64,000 bases of DNA from Candidatus Aminicenantota bacterium (GTDB taxonomy: Bacteria > Acidobacteriota > Aminicenantia > Aminicenantales > UBA4085), in NCBI GenBank assembly GCA_003141555.1, contig PLMN01000004.1, positions 1 to 64,000 of the forward strand. Direction: 5' to 3'. Below are positions 34,497 through 42,323 of this stretch, in pieces (positions within the stretch are counted from its first letter, which is position 1; every line of letters starts with the position of its first letter). The translations under genes were made by a program, and so were the position numbers. The notes below the pieces were generated by a model. The model ran no database searches. It saw nothing but the letters and a program-made list of their open reading frames with translations, and was not told the origin of the DNA.

Positions 34497-36272
34497 TCAG
34501 CTCCATTCCCTGAATTCGAGGGCGTCCACGAACAGGCTCTGGAAGGCGGAACCCCGAGCCAGGCTTTCGTGCCCGATCCGGCCGGCGAGAGCCTCGCACC
34601 TCTCCCGTTCCGCCATTGAAAGGAGCATGGCCCGGGCTCCGGCCAACGAGGAGTTGCCGATGAAACGGATCTTCTCCCGCGCGACGAGGGGGAGAAGGCC
34701 GAGGGCCATGGCGTTCCCAAGGTCGAGATAGCTGCCGAACGCCCCCGCGACATAAACTTCGTCGAGATCGGGGATCGAGAGCCCCTCCGCCTCGAGGAGC
34801 ATCCGGATGCCCGTCTTGACCGCCGCCGCCGCGAGTTGGACTTCACGGATGTCCTTTTGGGTCAGGACGATTCCATCAGCCACGGGGATGGCCTTGGAGG
34901 GATCGCGGATTTGTCCCTGGGGAGACACGAGGCCCCGCCGCAGGGCCAGGGCGACGAGGTCGATGAGACCCGTGCCGCAGACCCCCTGGGGGGGCTCGCC
35001 GCCGACGGTCTCGACGGCGACGGCCGTCCCTTTCCCGTCCGCGGCCTTGAACACGGCCCCGGGCACGGCGAGCATGCCGCAGCTGATCGCCATGCCCTCG
35101 AAGGCCGGCCCGGCCGCGGTGGACGTGGCCGTGAACTTCGATCCGTTCTTCAGGACGAGCTCGCCGTTCGTCCCCAGATCGATGAACAGAAAATTCCCGG
35201 GGCGATGGACGGCGTCGATGGCCGCCAGGCCGGCGGAGATATCGCCGCCGACGAAGCTCTTGAGGTTCGGGGCGACGATCACCTTCCCAGCCGAGCTGAT
35301 TTTCAGCCCGCTCTCGGAAGCCTGAACCGGAGCGATCGACGAAAAGACGGCGAAATACGGCGCGACGGCGAGCGTGTCCACGGGCAATCCCAGGAAGAGA
35401 TGGTTCATGGCCGTATTGCCCGCCACGACGGCTTCGTAGATCTCACGGCCCGCCACCCCGCTGCTCTCGCAGAGGCTCCCGATCAAGGCATTCAGAGAAT
35501 CGAGGAGGACCCGGCGCAGCTCCTCCGCCCGGGCGGGATCGCCGAACGCGGCCGTGATCCGGGACATCACGTCGGCCCCGAACTTCACCTGCGCGTTCAA
35601 GGCCGTGGCCGTGGCCATGACCCGCCCGGCGACGAGGTCGACCAGCTCAGCCGCCACGGTCGTCGTTCCGAGGTCCAGGGCGAGGCCGAAGGCCCGGTCC
35701 GCCGTGTCGCCCGGCTCGACCGCAAGGAGCTCCCGGCCGCCGTGGAGGACGACCGTGATCTCGCCGGCGGGACCGCCGCCCTCGGCCCACGCCCGGACGA
35801 GCGACCGGAGGGCGTCCGGCGAAGCGGTCAAGCCCTCGCCCGGAAACCTCGCCCGGACGAGGTCGAAAAGCGCCTGGGGCTCGGTCAGGGCGGGACTGGG
35901 GATGGCGAGCCGGATCTTGCGGACGGCCGGATCGAGGGCGAACGAGCGTTCAACGCCCTGGCTGAGGACCGGCATCCGCGGCAAGAGGGAGGACGCCGGG
36001 ATGCGGACCGCCAGGTCGCCGGCGATCCTGACCCGGCAGGCCAGCCGGAAATGGGGGGCGAGGCGCCGGCGCGCCGCCAGGGCCCGCTCGTCCTCGCCGG
36101 CTTCGGGGAGCGTCCCGCGGACGATCTCGACGAAGCACTTGCCGCACAGCCCCCGGCCGCCGCAGTAAAGGCTGAGGGGGATGCCGGCCTTGGCCAGGGC
36201 GTCGTCGAGGCCTTCGCCTTCGGTTGCGGCAAGATCGATCCCGTCGGGCAGGATCTTCAAGATCGGGCTCAT
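34497..36272 (-). CDS. Corrinoid protein reductive reactivase (RACE/RACo: 2Fe-2S + ASKHA ATPase)
   Basis: The 591-residue product has an N-terminal [2Fe-2S] ferredoxin domain with C37, C43, C46 and C79 (LYCGGRGLCGKCF ... RLAC), a linker, and a large ASKHA/DUF4445 region from about 190. That region carries FGLALDLGTTTVAAEL, FLFIDLGTNGELVL and YVAGAFGSYLDLGNA. Such proteins use ATP to drive electron transfer onto inactive cob(II)alamin carriers. The ATG at 36272 overlaps the permease stop (ATGA), so a longer frame reaching 36323 is not needed. Confidence 0.92.
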   Translation of the reverse strand: MSPILKILPDGIDLAATEGEGLDDALAKAGIPLSLYCGGRGLCGKCFVEIVRGTLPEAGEDERALAARRRLAPHFRLACRVRIAGDLAVRIPASSLLPRMPVLSQGVERSFALDPAVRKIRLAIPSPALTEPQALFDLVRARFPGEGLTASPDALRSLVRAWAEGGGPAGEITVVLHGGRELLAVEPGDTADRAFGLALDLGTTTVAAELVDLVAGRVMATATALNAQVKFGADVMSRITAAFGDPARAEELRRVLLDSLNALIGSLCESSGVAGREIYEAVVAGNTAMNHLFLGLPVDTLAVAPYFAVFSSIAPVQASESGLKISSAGKVIVAPNLKSFVGGDISAGLAAIDAVHRPGNFLFIDLGTNGELVLKNGSKFTATSTAAGPAFEGMAISCGMLAVPGAVFKAADGKGTAVAVETVGGEPPQGVCGTGLIDLVALALRRGLVSPQGQIRDPSKAIPVADGIVLTQKDIREVQLAAAAVKTGIRMLLEAEGLSIPDLDEVYVAGAFGSYLDLGNAMALGLLPLVAREKIRFIGNSSLAGARAMLLSMAERERCEALAGRIGHESLARGSAFQSLFVDALEFREWS

Positions 36273-37663
36273 TTCCGTCCTCCCTGCGCGGCGGGCCGCA
36301 TCCGGCGGCGCTTTGCGCTCCAAGCATAATACGCCGGAACGCCCGCCAGGACAAACCCCGCGCCGGCCAGGGCCTGCACGGGACGGGAGAACAGCACCGA
36401 GACGAGGATCACGACGTTGACCAGGATGTAAAGTCCCGGCAGCCAGGGGTATCCCCGGACGCGATACGGCCGTTCGCGCCGGGGAGCCTTCCGGCGGAGG
36501 ACGATCAAGGCGAAGCCCGTTGCACCGAAAAAGAGGACGAGGACGAACGTGACGAATTCGATCAGGCTCTGATAGGTCCCGGTCAGGCAGAGCAATCCCG
36601 CCCAGCCGAGCTGGGCCAGGATCGCGGTCGAGGGCACGCGGAAGCGGGGGTGGACGAAGGCCAGCCGCCGGAAAAACAGGCCGTCGCGGGCCATGGCGAA
36701 CGACACGCGCGGGCTAAAAAGGATATTGGCGCTCAGGCAGCCCAGCGTTGCCGCGGCCACCAGAACGGCGAAGATCCGGCCGGCGCCGGGCCCGAAGAGC
36801 GCGCCCGCGGCCGCCTCGCCGATCCTGACGACGCCCCGCATTTTATCCACGGAAAGGGCGAGGCTGTAGACGACGTTGGCCGCGAGGTACAGCCCGGCTA
36901 CGGCGAGCGTCCCCAGGATGAGGGCCCGGGGAAGGCTCCGCCGCGGGTCCCGGACTTCTTCGGCGGTACAGCTTACGGAATACCAGCCGTCGTACGTCCA
37001 CAGCACCGCGAGGAGCGCCGCGCCGAAGCTCGGCAGCGAGGGCAGGGGACCGCGGGGGAAGAAAGGCACGAGATTCGCGGATCCCGACTTCGCTCCGAGG
37101 AGGAGGCCGAGGACGAGGAAGGCCGCGAGCGCGCCGAGCCGGAGGATGACCATCCCGTTCTGGAAACGCGCCCCGCTTTGGACCCCGAGGCAATTCAGCC
37201 CGGAGAGCGCGGCGATGGCCCCGATCGCGACGAGGTGGCCGGCCGACAGGGTCAAGGACACGGGGCCGATCGAGGCGGAGAAAATCTCCCGGGTGAGCGA
37301 CAGGGAGGGGACGATCGAGCCGAAATATTCGGCAAAGCCCATGGCCAGGGCGGCGATTCCCGCGCTGCCTATGATCCAGAAAAATGTCCAGCCGTAAAGA
37401 AAAGCAACCCCCTCGCCGTAAGCCTCCCGCAGATAAACGTAGGGGCCGCCGGCGCCGGGGAACATCGTCCCCAGCTCGGCGTAGGTCATGGCCCCGAAGA
37501 GGGTCAATCCTCCGCCAAGAAGCCAGACGAGCCAGATGAGGAGCGGCGAAGGAAGCTCTGCCGCGATCAAGCCCGTCGTCAGGAAAATGCCCGAACCGAA
37601 AACCGAACCTATCACGAGATAAATCGAATCAAACTGCCCGAGCTTCCTGGCCAGCTCCGTCAT
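36269..37663 (-). CDS. APC-superfamily amino acid/amine permease
   Basis: The 464-residue integral membrane protein has about 12 helices and the APC start LGQFDSIYLVIGSVFGSGIFLTTGLIA with the GSGIF unwound-helix motif. It resembles the LAT/cationic amino acid branch. As first gene of the corrinoid methyltransferase operon it probably imports the methylated substrate. An APC carrier instead of a BCCT betaine carrier hints that the substrate is an N-methylated amino acid or amine (inference). Its upstream region is the AT-rich 37664-38399 segment. Confidence 0.88.
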   Translation of the reverse strand: MTELARKLGQFDSIYLVIGSVFGSGIFLTTGLIAAELPSPLLIWLVWLLGGGLTLFGAMTYAELGTMFPGAGGPYVYLREAYGEGVAFLYGWTFFWIIGSAGIAALAMGFAEYFGSIVPSLSLTREIFSASIGPVSLTLSAGHLVAIGAIAALSGLNCLGVQSGARFQNGMVILRLGALAAFLVLGLLLGAKSGSANLVPFFPRGPLPSLPSFGAALLAVLWTYDGWYSVSCTAEEVRDPRRSLPRALILGTLAVAGLYLAANVVYSLALSVDKMRGVVRIGEAAAGALFGPGAGRIFAVLVAAATLGCLSANILFSPRVSFAMARDGLFFRRLAFVHPRFRVPSTAILAQLGWAGLLCLTGTYQSLIEFVTFVLVLFFGATGFALIVLRRKAPRRERPYRVRGYPWLPGLYILVNVVILVSVLFSRPVQALAGAGFVLAGVPAYYAWSAKRRRMRPAAQGGRK

Positions 37664-38399
37664 TTATTGCATTTCCCAATAAATATCTTCATATATTGTT
37701 GATTATAATATAGTTACAAGATTTCTCCCTTTTTTCTTATCCGTTGAATTATAGGCTAACCTTAATGGGACTTCAATACTCCTTTAGTAATCCCCGAATT
37801 GATATTCGGCGATCATCCAGCCTCCAATGAATGGCCTCGCAGCGACACCTTCAATTTCGGATCGCCAATAGCTATGCCTATCAACTTCAACGAGATTTCC
37901 GCTGTCCGCATTATCCTTGCAATCGGTATTTTGAAAAAAGGATATTAATTAATATACTCAAGATCTTCGTCTCGCATTGCCCTTAAAAATAATTTATATT
38001 TGATTCATCTTTGTTTTTGATTTCCTTTTCTAAGTCGTCTCGTTCTTAACAAACGGACGTGCACTTCTCCTTTCACTCATTTAGCGATTGGATGCGTGTC
38101 CGGCCGTTATCCTCCATTCTGAAACTCAACAATTCCGAGGACACCCAAGAACTCGCAGTTATCGAAATGTTTAAGAATGCTCTCAGCGGCCGACCCTAAC
38201 TGGCCGTTATTTTTCTTTCCATTCCGCTCGTTCCGGCTTTCGCCATTTCTTGTCGATCCTTACCTAGGAATCGTAGTTATCCATTTCTTTTTCGGCGACG
38301 CTGTTCCATGCGTAACTTGATGCGTCCCGAATTCTAGGGTGAGGGGCAATATCGTCGAAAATTTGATTTTTCATCTCATTGATAATAAATGTATAAGGC
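37664..38399. other. AT-rich intergenic region upstream of parA and the permease operon
   Basis: About 740 bp without a credible gene and clearly lower in GC than the rest. It holds a 14-bp palindrome, ATATTAATTAATAT (37942-37955), and a 9-bp direct repeat GGCCGTTAT at 38102-38110 and 38202-38210, exactly 100 bp apart. It also has four TTATCC hexamers on the plus strand (37737, 37911, 38107, 38277). None is a full DnaA box. CGGCCGAC at 38187-38194 equals one half of the palindrome at 38400. It must contain promoters for the divergent permease operon and parAB, but none stands out. Confidence 0.6.
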
Positions 38400-38423
38400 T
38401 ATATGTCGGCCGGCCGACATATA
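38400..38423. repeat. Perfect 24-bp palindrome upstream of parA (candidate operator or parS-like site)
   Basis: The half-site TATATGTCGGCC (38400-38411) is followed by its exact reverse complement (38412-38423). It lies 108 bp before the parA GTG. A long perfect palindrome directly upstream of a par operon fits an autoregulatory operator or a centromere for the partner ParB. It does not match the common chromosomal parS (TGTTTCACGTGAAACA). Confidence 0.8.
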
Positions 38424-38531
38424 TACTCCTCGCAAGGGGGCTTGTCATTTTTCCGGGAATTCAGTATTCTTGTATACGCCAATTCCGCTGGCCGATATGC
38501 ACGGGAGAGGCGAAGGCGAAAGGAGGCGAGA

Positions 38532-39296
38532 GTGATCGTCGCCGTAACGAATCAAAAGGGTGGAGTAGGGAAGACCACGACAGCTGTCAACGTTGCCGCG
38601 GCGCTGGCTTTCTCCGGTTGCCGTGTGCTCTTGGTCGACACCGACTCCCAAGGTCACAGTTCCAAGTCCATTGTCCGCGACATGGAAAAGCTGGACAAGT
38701 CTCTTTATGACGTCATGATGAACCCGGGGCTCAAGCTCGCGAGCGTGACGCTCGCCTCCACGGTGCCTGGACTCGACGTAGCGATCTCGCGCATATCGAT
38801 GGCCAAGCTCGAAGCTTCGCTCCTCGGACAGATCGATGGCCACTTCAGGCTCAAGGATGTCCTTGAGCCCGTCCGGGAGAAATACGATTTCATTTTTATC
38901 GACACGCCGCCGACACTGGGTCTAATCACCCTGAACTCGCTTGTGGCCGCGACTCACCTCTTGATTCCCATCCAATCCTCCTATCTCTGCCTCGAGGGGA
39001 CGGACGATCTTCTCGAGACGATAGAGAAGGTGAGGAGGGTGGCCAATCCCGGCCTTCAGATCCTGGGCGTCCTTATAACCCTCCACGACACGCGCCTGAA
39101 CATTGCCAGGGACGTCGAGGAGCGGATCCAGAGGGTCTTTGGCGAAAAGGTCTTCCACACCCATATTTCAAAGAGCGTCAAGCTCGAGGAAAGCCCAGCT
39201 TATAAGGAATCCGTTTTCACTTATGCCAGCGGCTCCGTCGGGGCCCTTCAATACAAAAAAGTCGCCGAGGAGATATTGGAACGTGCAAAAAACTAA
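38532..39296 (+). CDS. parA: ParA/Soj-family partition ATPase
   Basis: The 254-residue deviant-Walker ATPase has KGGVGKTTT (about residues 9-17) with the signature lysine, DTDSQGHSS (Walker A', where most Soj proteins have DxDPQGN), and FIDTPPTLG (Walker B). It has no N-terminal DNA-binding domain, as in chromosomal or type Ib ParA. The GTG at 38532 is fixed by AGGAGG (38521-38526, 5-nt spacing); an ATG at 38403 lies inside the palindrome and is unlikely. The ParB gene overlaps its end. Lower GC than the genes on either side suggests a distinct history. Confidence 0.93.
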   Translation: MIVAVTNQKGGVGKTTTAVNVAAALAFSGCRVLLVDTDSQGHSSKSIVRDMEKLDKSLYDVMMNPGLKLASVTLASTVPGLDVAISRISMAKLEASLLGQIDGHFRLKDVLEPVREKYDFIFIDTPPTLGLITLNSLVAATHLLIPIQSSYLCLEGTDDLLETIEKVRRVANPGLQILGVLITLHDTRLNIARDVEERIQRVFGEKVFHTHISKSVKLEESPAYKESVFTYASGSVGALQYKKVAEEILERAKN

Positions 39297-40131
39297 GCGC
39301 TCTGGTCTTCCGGAAACGTTGGGCATGCGGCATGACACCCATTTTGTGGATTTTATTAGCAAGAAAACAGCGGCGCCTCTCGTGCGGCTGATAGCTTTGG
39401 ACAAGATCGAGCCTAATCCCCGCCAAGCGCGAAATGAGCTCGGCGACATCGAGGAATTGATGTCATCCATCAAGGCTAAAGGCATCCTCGAGCCAATCAT
39501 CGTCAGGCCCAGGGCGGACAAATACGAGATTATCGCCGGGGAGCGCCGGTTCATCGCTTCCCGGAACATCGGCTTGAAGGAAATTCCGTGCATCGAGATG
39601 TCGGTTTCGGACAACGAGGCGATGGAAATCTCGCTGATCGAGAACCTTCAGAGAAAAGATCTGGACATTTTTGAAGAAGCCGACGGGCTAAAGGTCCTGA
39701 TGGATACTTATGAATACAGCCATGGCCAGATTTCGGATAAGATCGGAAAGGCCCGCTCGACGATCACGGAGATCATTAACATCAGCCGCATCCCGCCCGC
39801 CGTCCGAAAGCTCTGCCAGGCGCACAGCTTGGACAAGAACAGGAGTTTGCTCATCGAAGTTTCGAAGCTCAAGAACGAAGAGGAGATGCTGCGCATCGTC
39901 GAAAATATCGCAGAACGAGGTCTAAAGCGAGAGGATACCCGAGATCTGACCAAGCAACTGAAAGGCAAGGACGGCGAATCTAAGAAGCCAAAATACTATA
40001 TCTTTAATTATAGTCCCAAGGAAGATAAAAGTTACAGCGTAAAAATCGAATTCAAAAAAGAGAGTGTCAGCCGGGCCGAAGTCATTCGCGTCCTCGAGGA
40101 TTTGTTGAACAAGCTCAAGCAGCGCCCGTGA
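39283..40131 (+). CDS. parB: ParB/Spo0J-family partition protein
   Basis: The 282-residue protein has the ParB N-terminal CTPase/clamp domain (about 35-130: KIEPNPRQARNE, GILEPIIVRP, IIAGERRFIAS, ENLQRKDLDIFEEADG). An HTH segment follows (YSHGQISDKIGKARSTITEIINI), and the C-terminal dimer region ends in a basic-amphipathic helix. GTG at 39283, behind GAGGAG (39267-39272), overlaps parA by 14 nt; ATG at 39325 is an alternative giving 268 residues. Codon use is AT-richer than flanking genes. ParB should bind parS-like sites; the palindrome at 38400 is the obvious local candidate. Confidence 0.9.
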   Translation: MQKTKRSGLPETLGMRHDTHFVDFISKKTAAPLVRLIALDKIEPNPRQARNELGDIEELMSSIKAKGILEPIIVRPRADKYEIIAGERRFIASRNIGLKEIPCIEMSVSDNEAMEISLIENLQRKDLDIFEEADGLKVLMDTYEYSHGQISDKIGKARSTITEIINISRIPPAVRKLCQAHSLDKNRSLLIEVSKLKNEEEMLRIVENIAERGLKREDTRDLTKQLKGKDGESKKPKYYIFNYSPKEDKSYSVKIEFKKESVSRAEVIRVLEDLLNKLKQRP

Positions 40132-40443
40132 GATTAGAACGATAATCTTCTGTGGCGCTTAATCCAGCCAATTCCCGCGTTCATTATTCATTTTGATTTA
40201 TTCTTATAATATATTATATATCGCCGTAATAATATTGCCCTTAATTATTAAAATTGGGCAGGGTGAATCAAATTCGGTTTTTGGGGGGTGGCCATGTTTC
40301 CTCCCTAGTTCTAGTTTACATAATATATGTTATGCGACTCATCATGGCTGTTTTTGTTAACCCGTTTATTATCAGCATATTACCCCTTCCTATAATGGTG
40401 TGGATATCTTCTTAGACCACAATTTGGGCAGTTGAGGAAATCC
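40132..40443. other. AT-rich intergenic region between parB and the TPR gene
   Basis: About 310 bp of very AT-rich DNA between convergent genes. It includes the 12-bp palindrome ATAATATATTAT at 40207-40218, the dif-like site at 40313-40340, and an inverted repeat GTTGAGGA/TCCTCAAC (40431-40448) that overlaps the stop of the TPR gene. No gene or clear intrinsic terminator is visible. Confidence 0.6.
40313..40340 (-). other. dif: Candidate dif site (XerC/XerD chromosome-dimer resolution site)
   Basis: Read on the minus strand, the 28 bp consist of a XerC-type arm GAGTCGCATAA, a 6-bp centre CATATA and a XerD-type arm TTATGTAAACT. Against the bacterial dif consensus (RNTKCGCATAA and TTATGTTAAAT arms around a variable 6-bp centre) the arms match at 10 of 11 and 9 of 11 positions. 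It lies in an AT-rich gap where transcription from both sides converges, as expected at a replication terminus. Confidence 0.65.
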
Positions 40444-42201
40444 TCAACAATATCTGGGGGGCTTTCTTATCAGATACGGCCGCGTTTTCTCTTCGGTACC
40501 GCCGAGCTCGACATATTTCTTAAAACATTCCGCCGCCGCTTCGGTCTCGTTCTTCTCCCAGTGCAGCCGCCCTAGCTCAAAATAAGCTTCCGATGTCCCG
40601 GGGTCAAGGCTGATTGCAAGGTTCAGGCAATCGATCGCCTGCTCCGCGCGCCCCGATTCGGTATAGAGCTTGGCGAGGTTCATATAAGCCGGTATCGAAA
40701 TCGGATGGACACGCACTTGAACATGGACGTCCAGGGCATTCCCTTTTGTCTCCGGCGCCTCTCGCTTCGCGTCCGGCCGAGCGGATGCTTCGAGAGCGAT
40801 CGCGTCCCGAAACGAAAGCTCAGCTCCGTAGAAGTCCCCTGCTCCGAATTGGGCGCAGCCGAGGTTATATCGGGCTTCGGAATCGGCCGGATCAAGCTCT
40901 ACTACGGCCTTTCGATAAAGCCGAATCGCGCCGGAAAACTCATTCAATCTGAAAAGCGCGTTGGCCGCCAGGTCCCAGGCGTCTCGGAAGTCCGGCTGCA
41001 GCTTGATCGCCTTCCAGGCGTGCCTCAGACAATTGATCCTGGCATTACGGCTGTTGTAGATCTGGGCAAGGTTGTATTCAAGCGTCGGCGACAGCGAATA
41101 AAGCTCTATGAACCTCTCCAGCAATCCCGCGGCACTATCGAGTTCGCCCAGTCTGATCAGCTCAAGCGCCCCGAAATTGACGCTGCTTGCAAGGTTGTCC
41201 GGCTCCTGATTGAAAGAATAGCGATATATCGCCTTATTAAATTCATGGAAATCCGATTCGAGCTCAAGGATGCTCGATCCCGGTGCCGGGGTCTTCCGGC
41301 TCGCAGCCGCATCGAAAAGCTCGCGCGCCTGGAAATCCGCCGGATACAGCTTCAACAGCGTGGACAGGACCGCCGCGGCTTCGCCGTGCTTCCCGCTCTC
41401 GAGTAAGCCGATGCCATAATTCCTGAGGGACCAGGACTCGAAAGGCTCCGCGTCGGCGGCGGACGACAACAAGGCCAGACCGTCAACCCGCTGTCCCAAT
41501 CCGAGCAGGGCCAGGGCCTCCAAGGTGAGCAATTCCCCACCCTCGTTCAGCGCGGGGTCGCGCGTCTCAAGCGCCCGCTTGAGGGCCCCCGCGAAATCCC
41601 GCGCTCCGAGCGCTGCCATGGCCGACTGCGCGCGGCAAGCGTTCGCGTCGTAGCCCAGCTTCAGGGCCTCCCGAAATCTCTGTTCAGCTTCCTCCGGCCG
41701 GCCGCGCGTCTTGGCGATCAGCCCCAAGACGAAGCTCGGAAGCCCGCCGTTGGGGGCCTTCTTTGCGACCCGGCCGACATTCTTCGATTCTATCCGCTCC
41801 TTGACATCTTCTTCGAAGATCGCCATATATCTACGGGCAAGCTCCTCCGCACCTCCAAGGTCTCCTTTTTCATAAAGCACGGCCGTAGCCAGGGTCCAGC
41901 CGTCCTCGTTTTTGGGAAAGCGCTCGCGCTCTTTCGCCAGTTCGCCCAGGGCCTGGTCGGGCTGTCCCAGCTTGGAGAAGGCATAGCCTTTCAGCCCCCG
42001 GACGCCTTTCGTTTCGGGGTCATCGGCGAGAGCTTGATTGAGAGCCCGGAGCGCGTCTTCATAGCTTGCGATGTCGAGCGCCTTGCGGGCCAGATTGAGA
42101 GGTTTTTCCACGGCCCACAGGCCGGCCCCGCCCGGGCCGGCGAGGGCGGCGGCTATTATCAACAGGACGGCCGGAAGGAAGCGGCCGCGGGGTTCCCTCA
42201 T
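40444..42201 (-). CDS. TPR-repeat protein, membrane-anchored or secreted
   Basis: The 585-residue product begins with a signal sequence or anchor (RFLPAVLLIIAAALAGPGGAGLWA, about 6-29). At least eight tetratricopeptide units follow, clear ones being YNLAQIYNSRN, YNLGCAQFGAGDFYGAELSFRDAI, AYMNLAKLYTESGRAEQAIDCLNLAI and YFELGRLHWEKNETEAAAECFKKYVEL. It is a periplasmic scaffold of unknown partner. ATG 42201 was chosen because TATGAT at 42213-42208 ends 6 nt before it; a TTG at 42237 would coincide with the -35 box. It is convergent with parB across the dif-containing gap. Confidence 0.82.
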   Translation of the reverse strand: MREPRGRFLPAVLLIIAAALAGPGGAGLWAVEKPLNLARKALDIASYEDALRALNQALADDPETKGVRGLKGYAFSKLGQPDQALGELAKERERFPKNEDGWTLATAVLYEKGDLGGAEELARRYMAIFEEDVKERIESKNVGRVAKKAPNGGLPSFVLGLIAKTRGRPEEAEQRFREALKLGYDANACRAQSAMAALGARDFAGALKRALETRDPALNEGGELLTLEALALLGLGQRVDGLALLSSAADAEPFESWSLRNYGIGLLESGKHGEAAAVLSTLLKLYPADFQARELFDAAASRKTPAPGSSILELESDFHEFNKAIYRYSFNQEPDNLASSVNFGALELIRLGELDSAAGLLERFIELYSLSPTLEYNLAQIYNSRNARINCLRHAWKAIKLQPDFRDAWDLAANALFRLNEFSGAIRLYRKAVVELDPADSEARYNLGCAQFGAGDFYGAELSFRDAIALEASARPDAKREAPETKGNALDVHVQVRVHPISIPAYMNLAKLYTESGRAEQAIDCLNLAISLDPGTSEAYFELGRLHWEKNETEAAAECFKKYVELGGTEEKTRPYLIRKPPRYC

Positions 42202-42207
42202 GCCGCC

Positions 42208-42237
42208 ATCATAGTAAATTCCCCCTTGAAAATCCAA
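42208..42237 (-). promoter_or_regulatory. Candidate promoter of the TPR gene
   Basis: On the minus strand TTGGAT (42237-42232), 18 nt, TATGAT (5 of 6; 42213-42208). The -10 box ends 6 nt before the ATG at 42201, implying a leaderless message. Confidence 0.5.
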
Positions 42238-42323
42238 CCCGGGACGTCCGCCTCAGGCGAACGAGAAAAGGGAAAGATCAGCGCGGCGCGGCGCCGCCCC
42301 CGGCCCGGATCAGACTAGCGGAA

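Noticed and set aside
36843-36851. TTATCCACG, one mismatch from a DnaA box.
   Set aside because: Single occurrence inside the permease coding sequence, away from the AT-rich segment and without companion boxes.
37664-38399. AT-rich region as chromosomal origin (oriC).
   Set aside because: Four TTATCC hexamers occur but none extends to the DnaA box TTATCCACA. dnaA, dnaN and gyrB are absent, flanking genes point toward the region, and a dif-like site lies nearby, which fits a terminus better.
38403-38531. ATG at 38403 as parA start.
   Set aside because: It lies inside the 24-bp palindrome and adds 43 residues unlike any ParA; GTG at 38532 has AGGAGG at ideal spacing directly before the conserved IVAVTNQKGG.
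40431-40448. GTTGAGGA/TCCTCAAC inverted repeat as terminator of the TPR gene.
   Set aside because: It overlaps the stop codon and no T-run follows on the minus strand; the 2-nt loop is too small for a normal hairpin. It may be a protein-binding palindrome.
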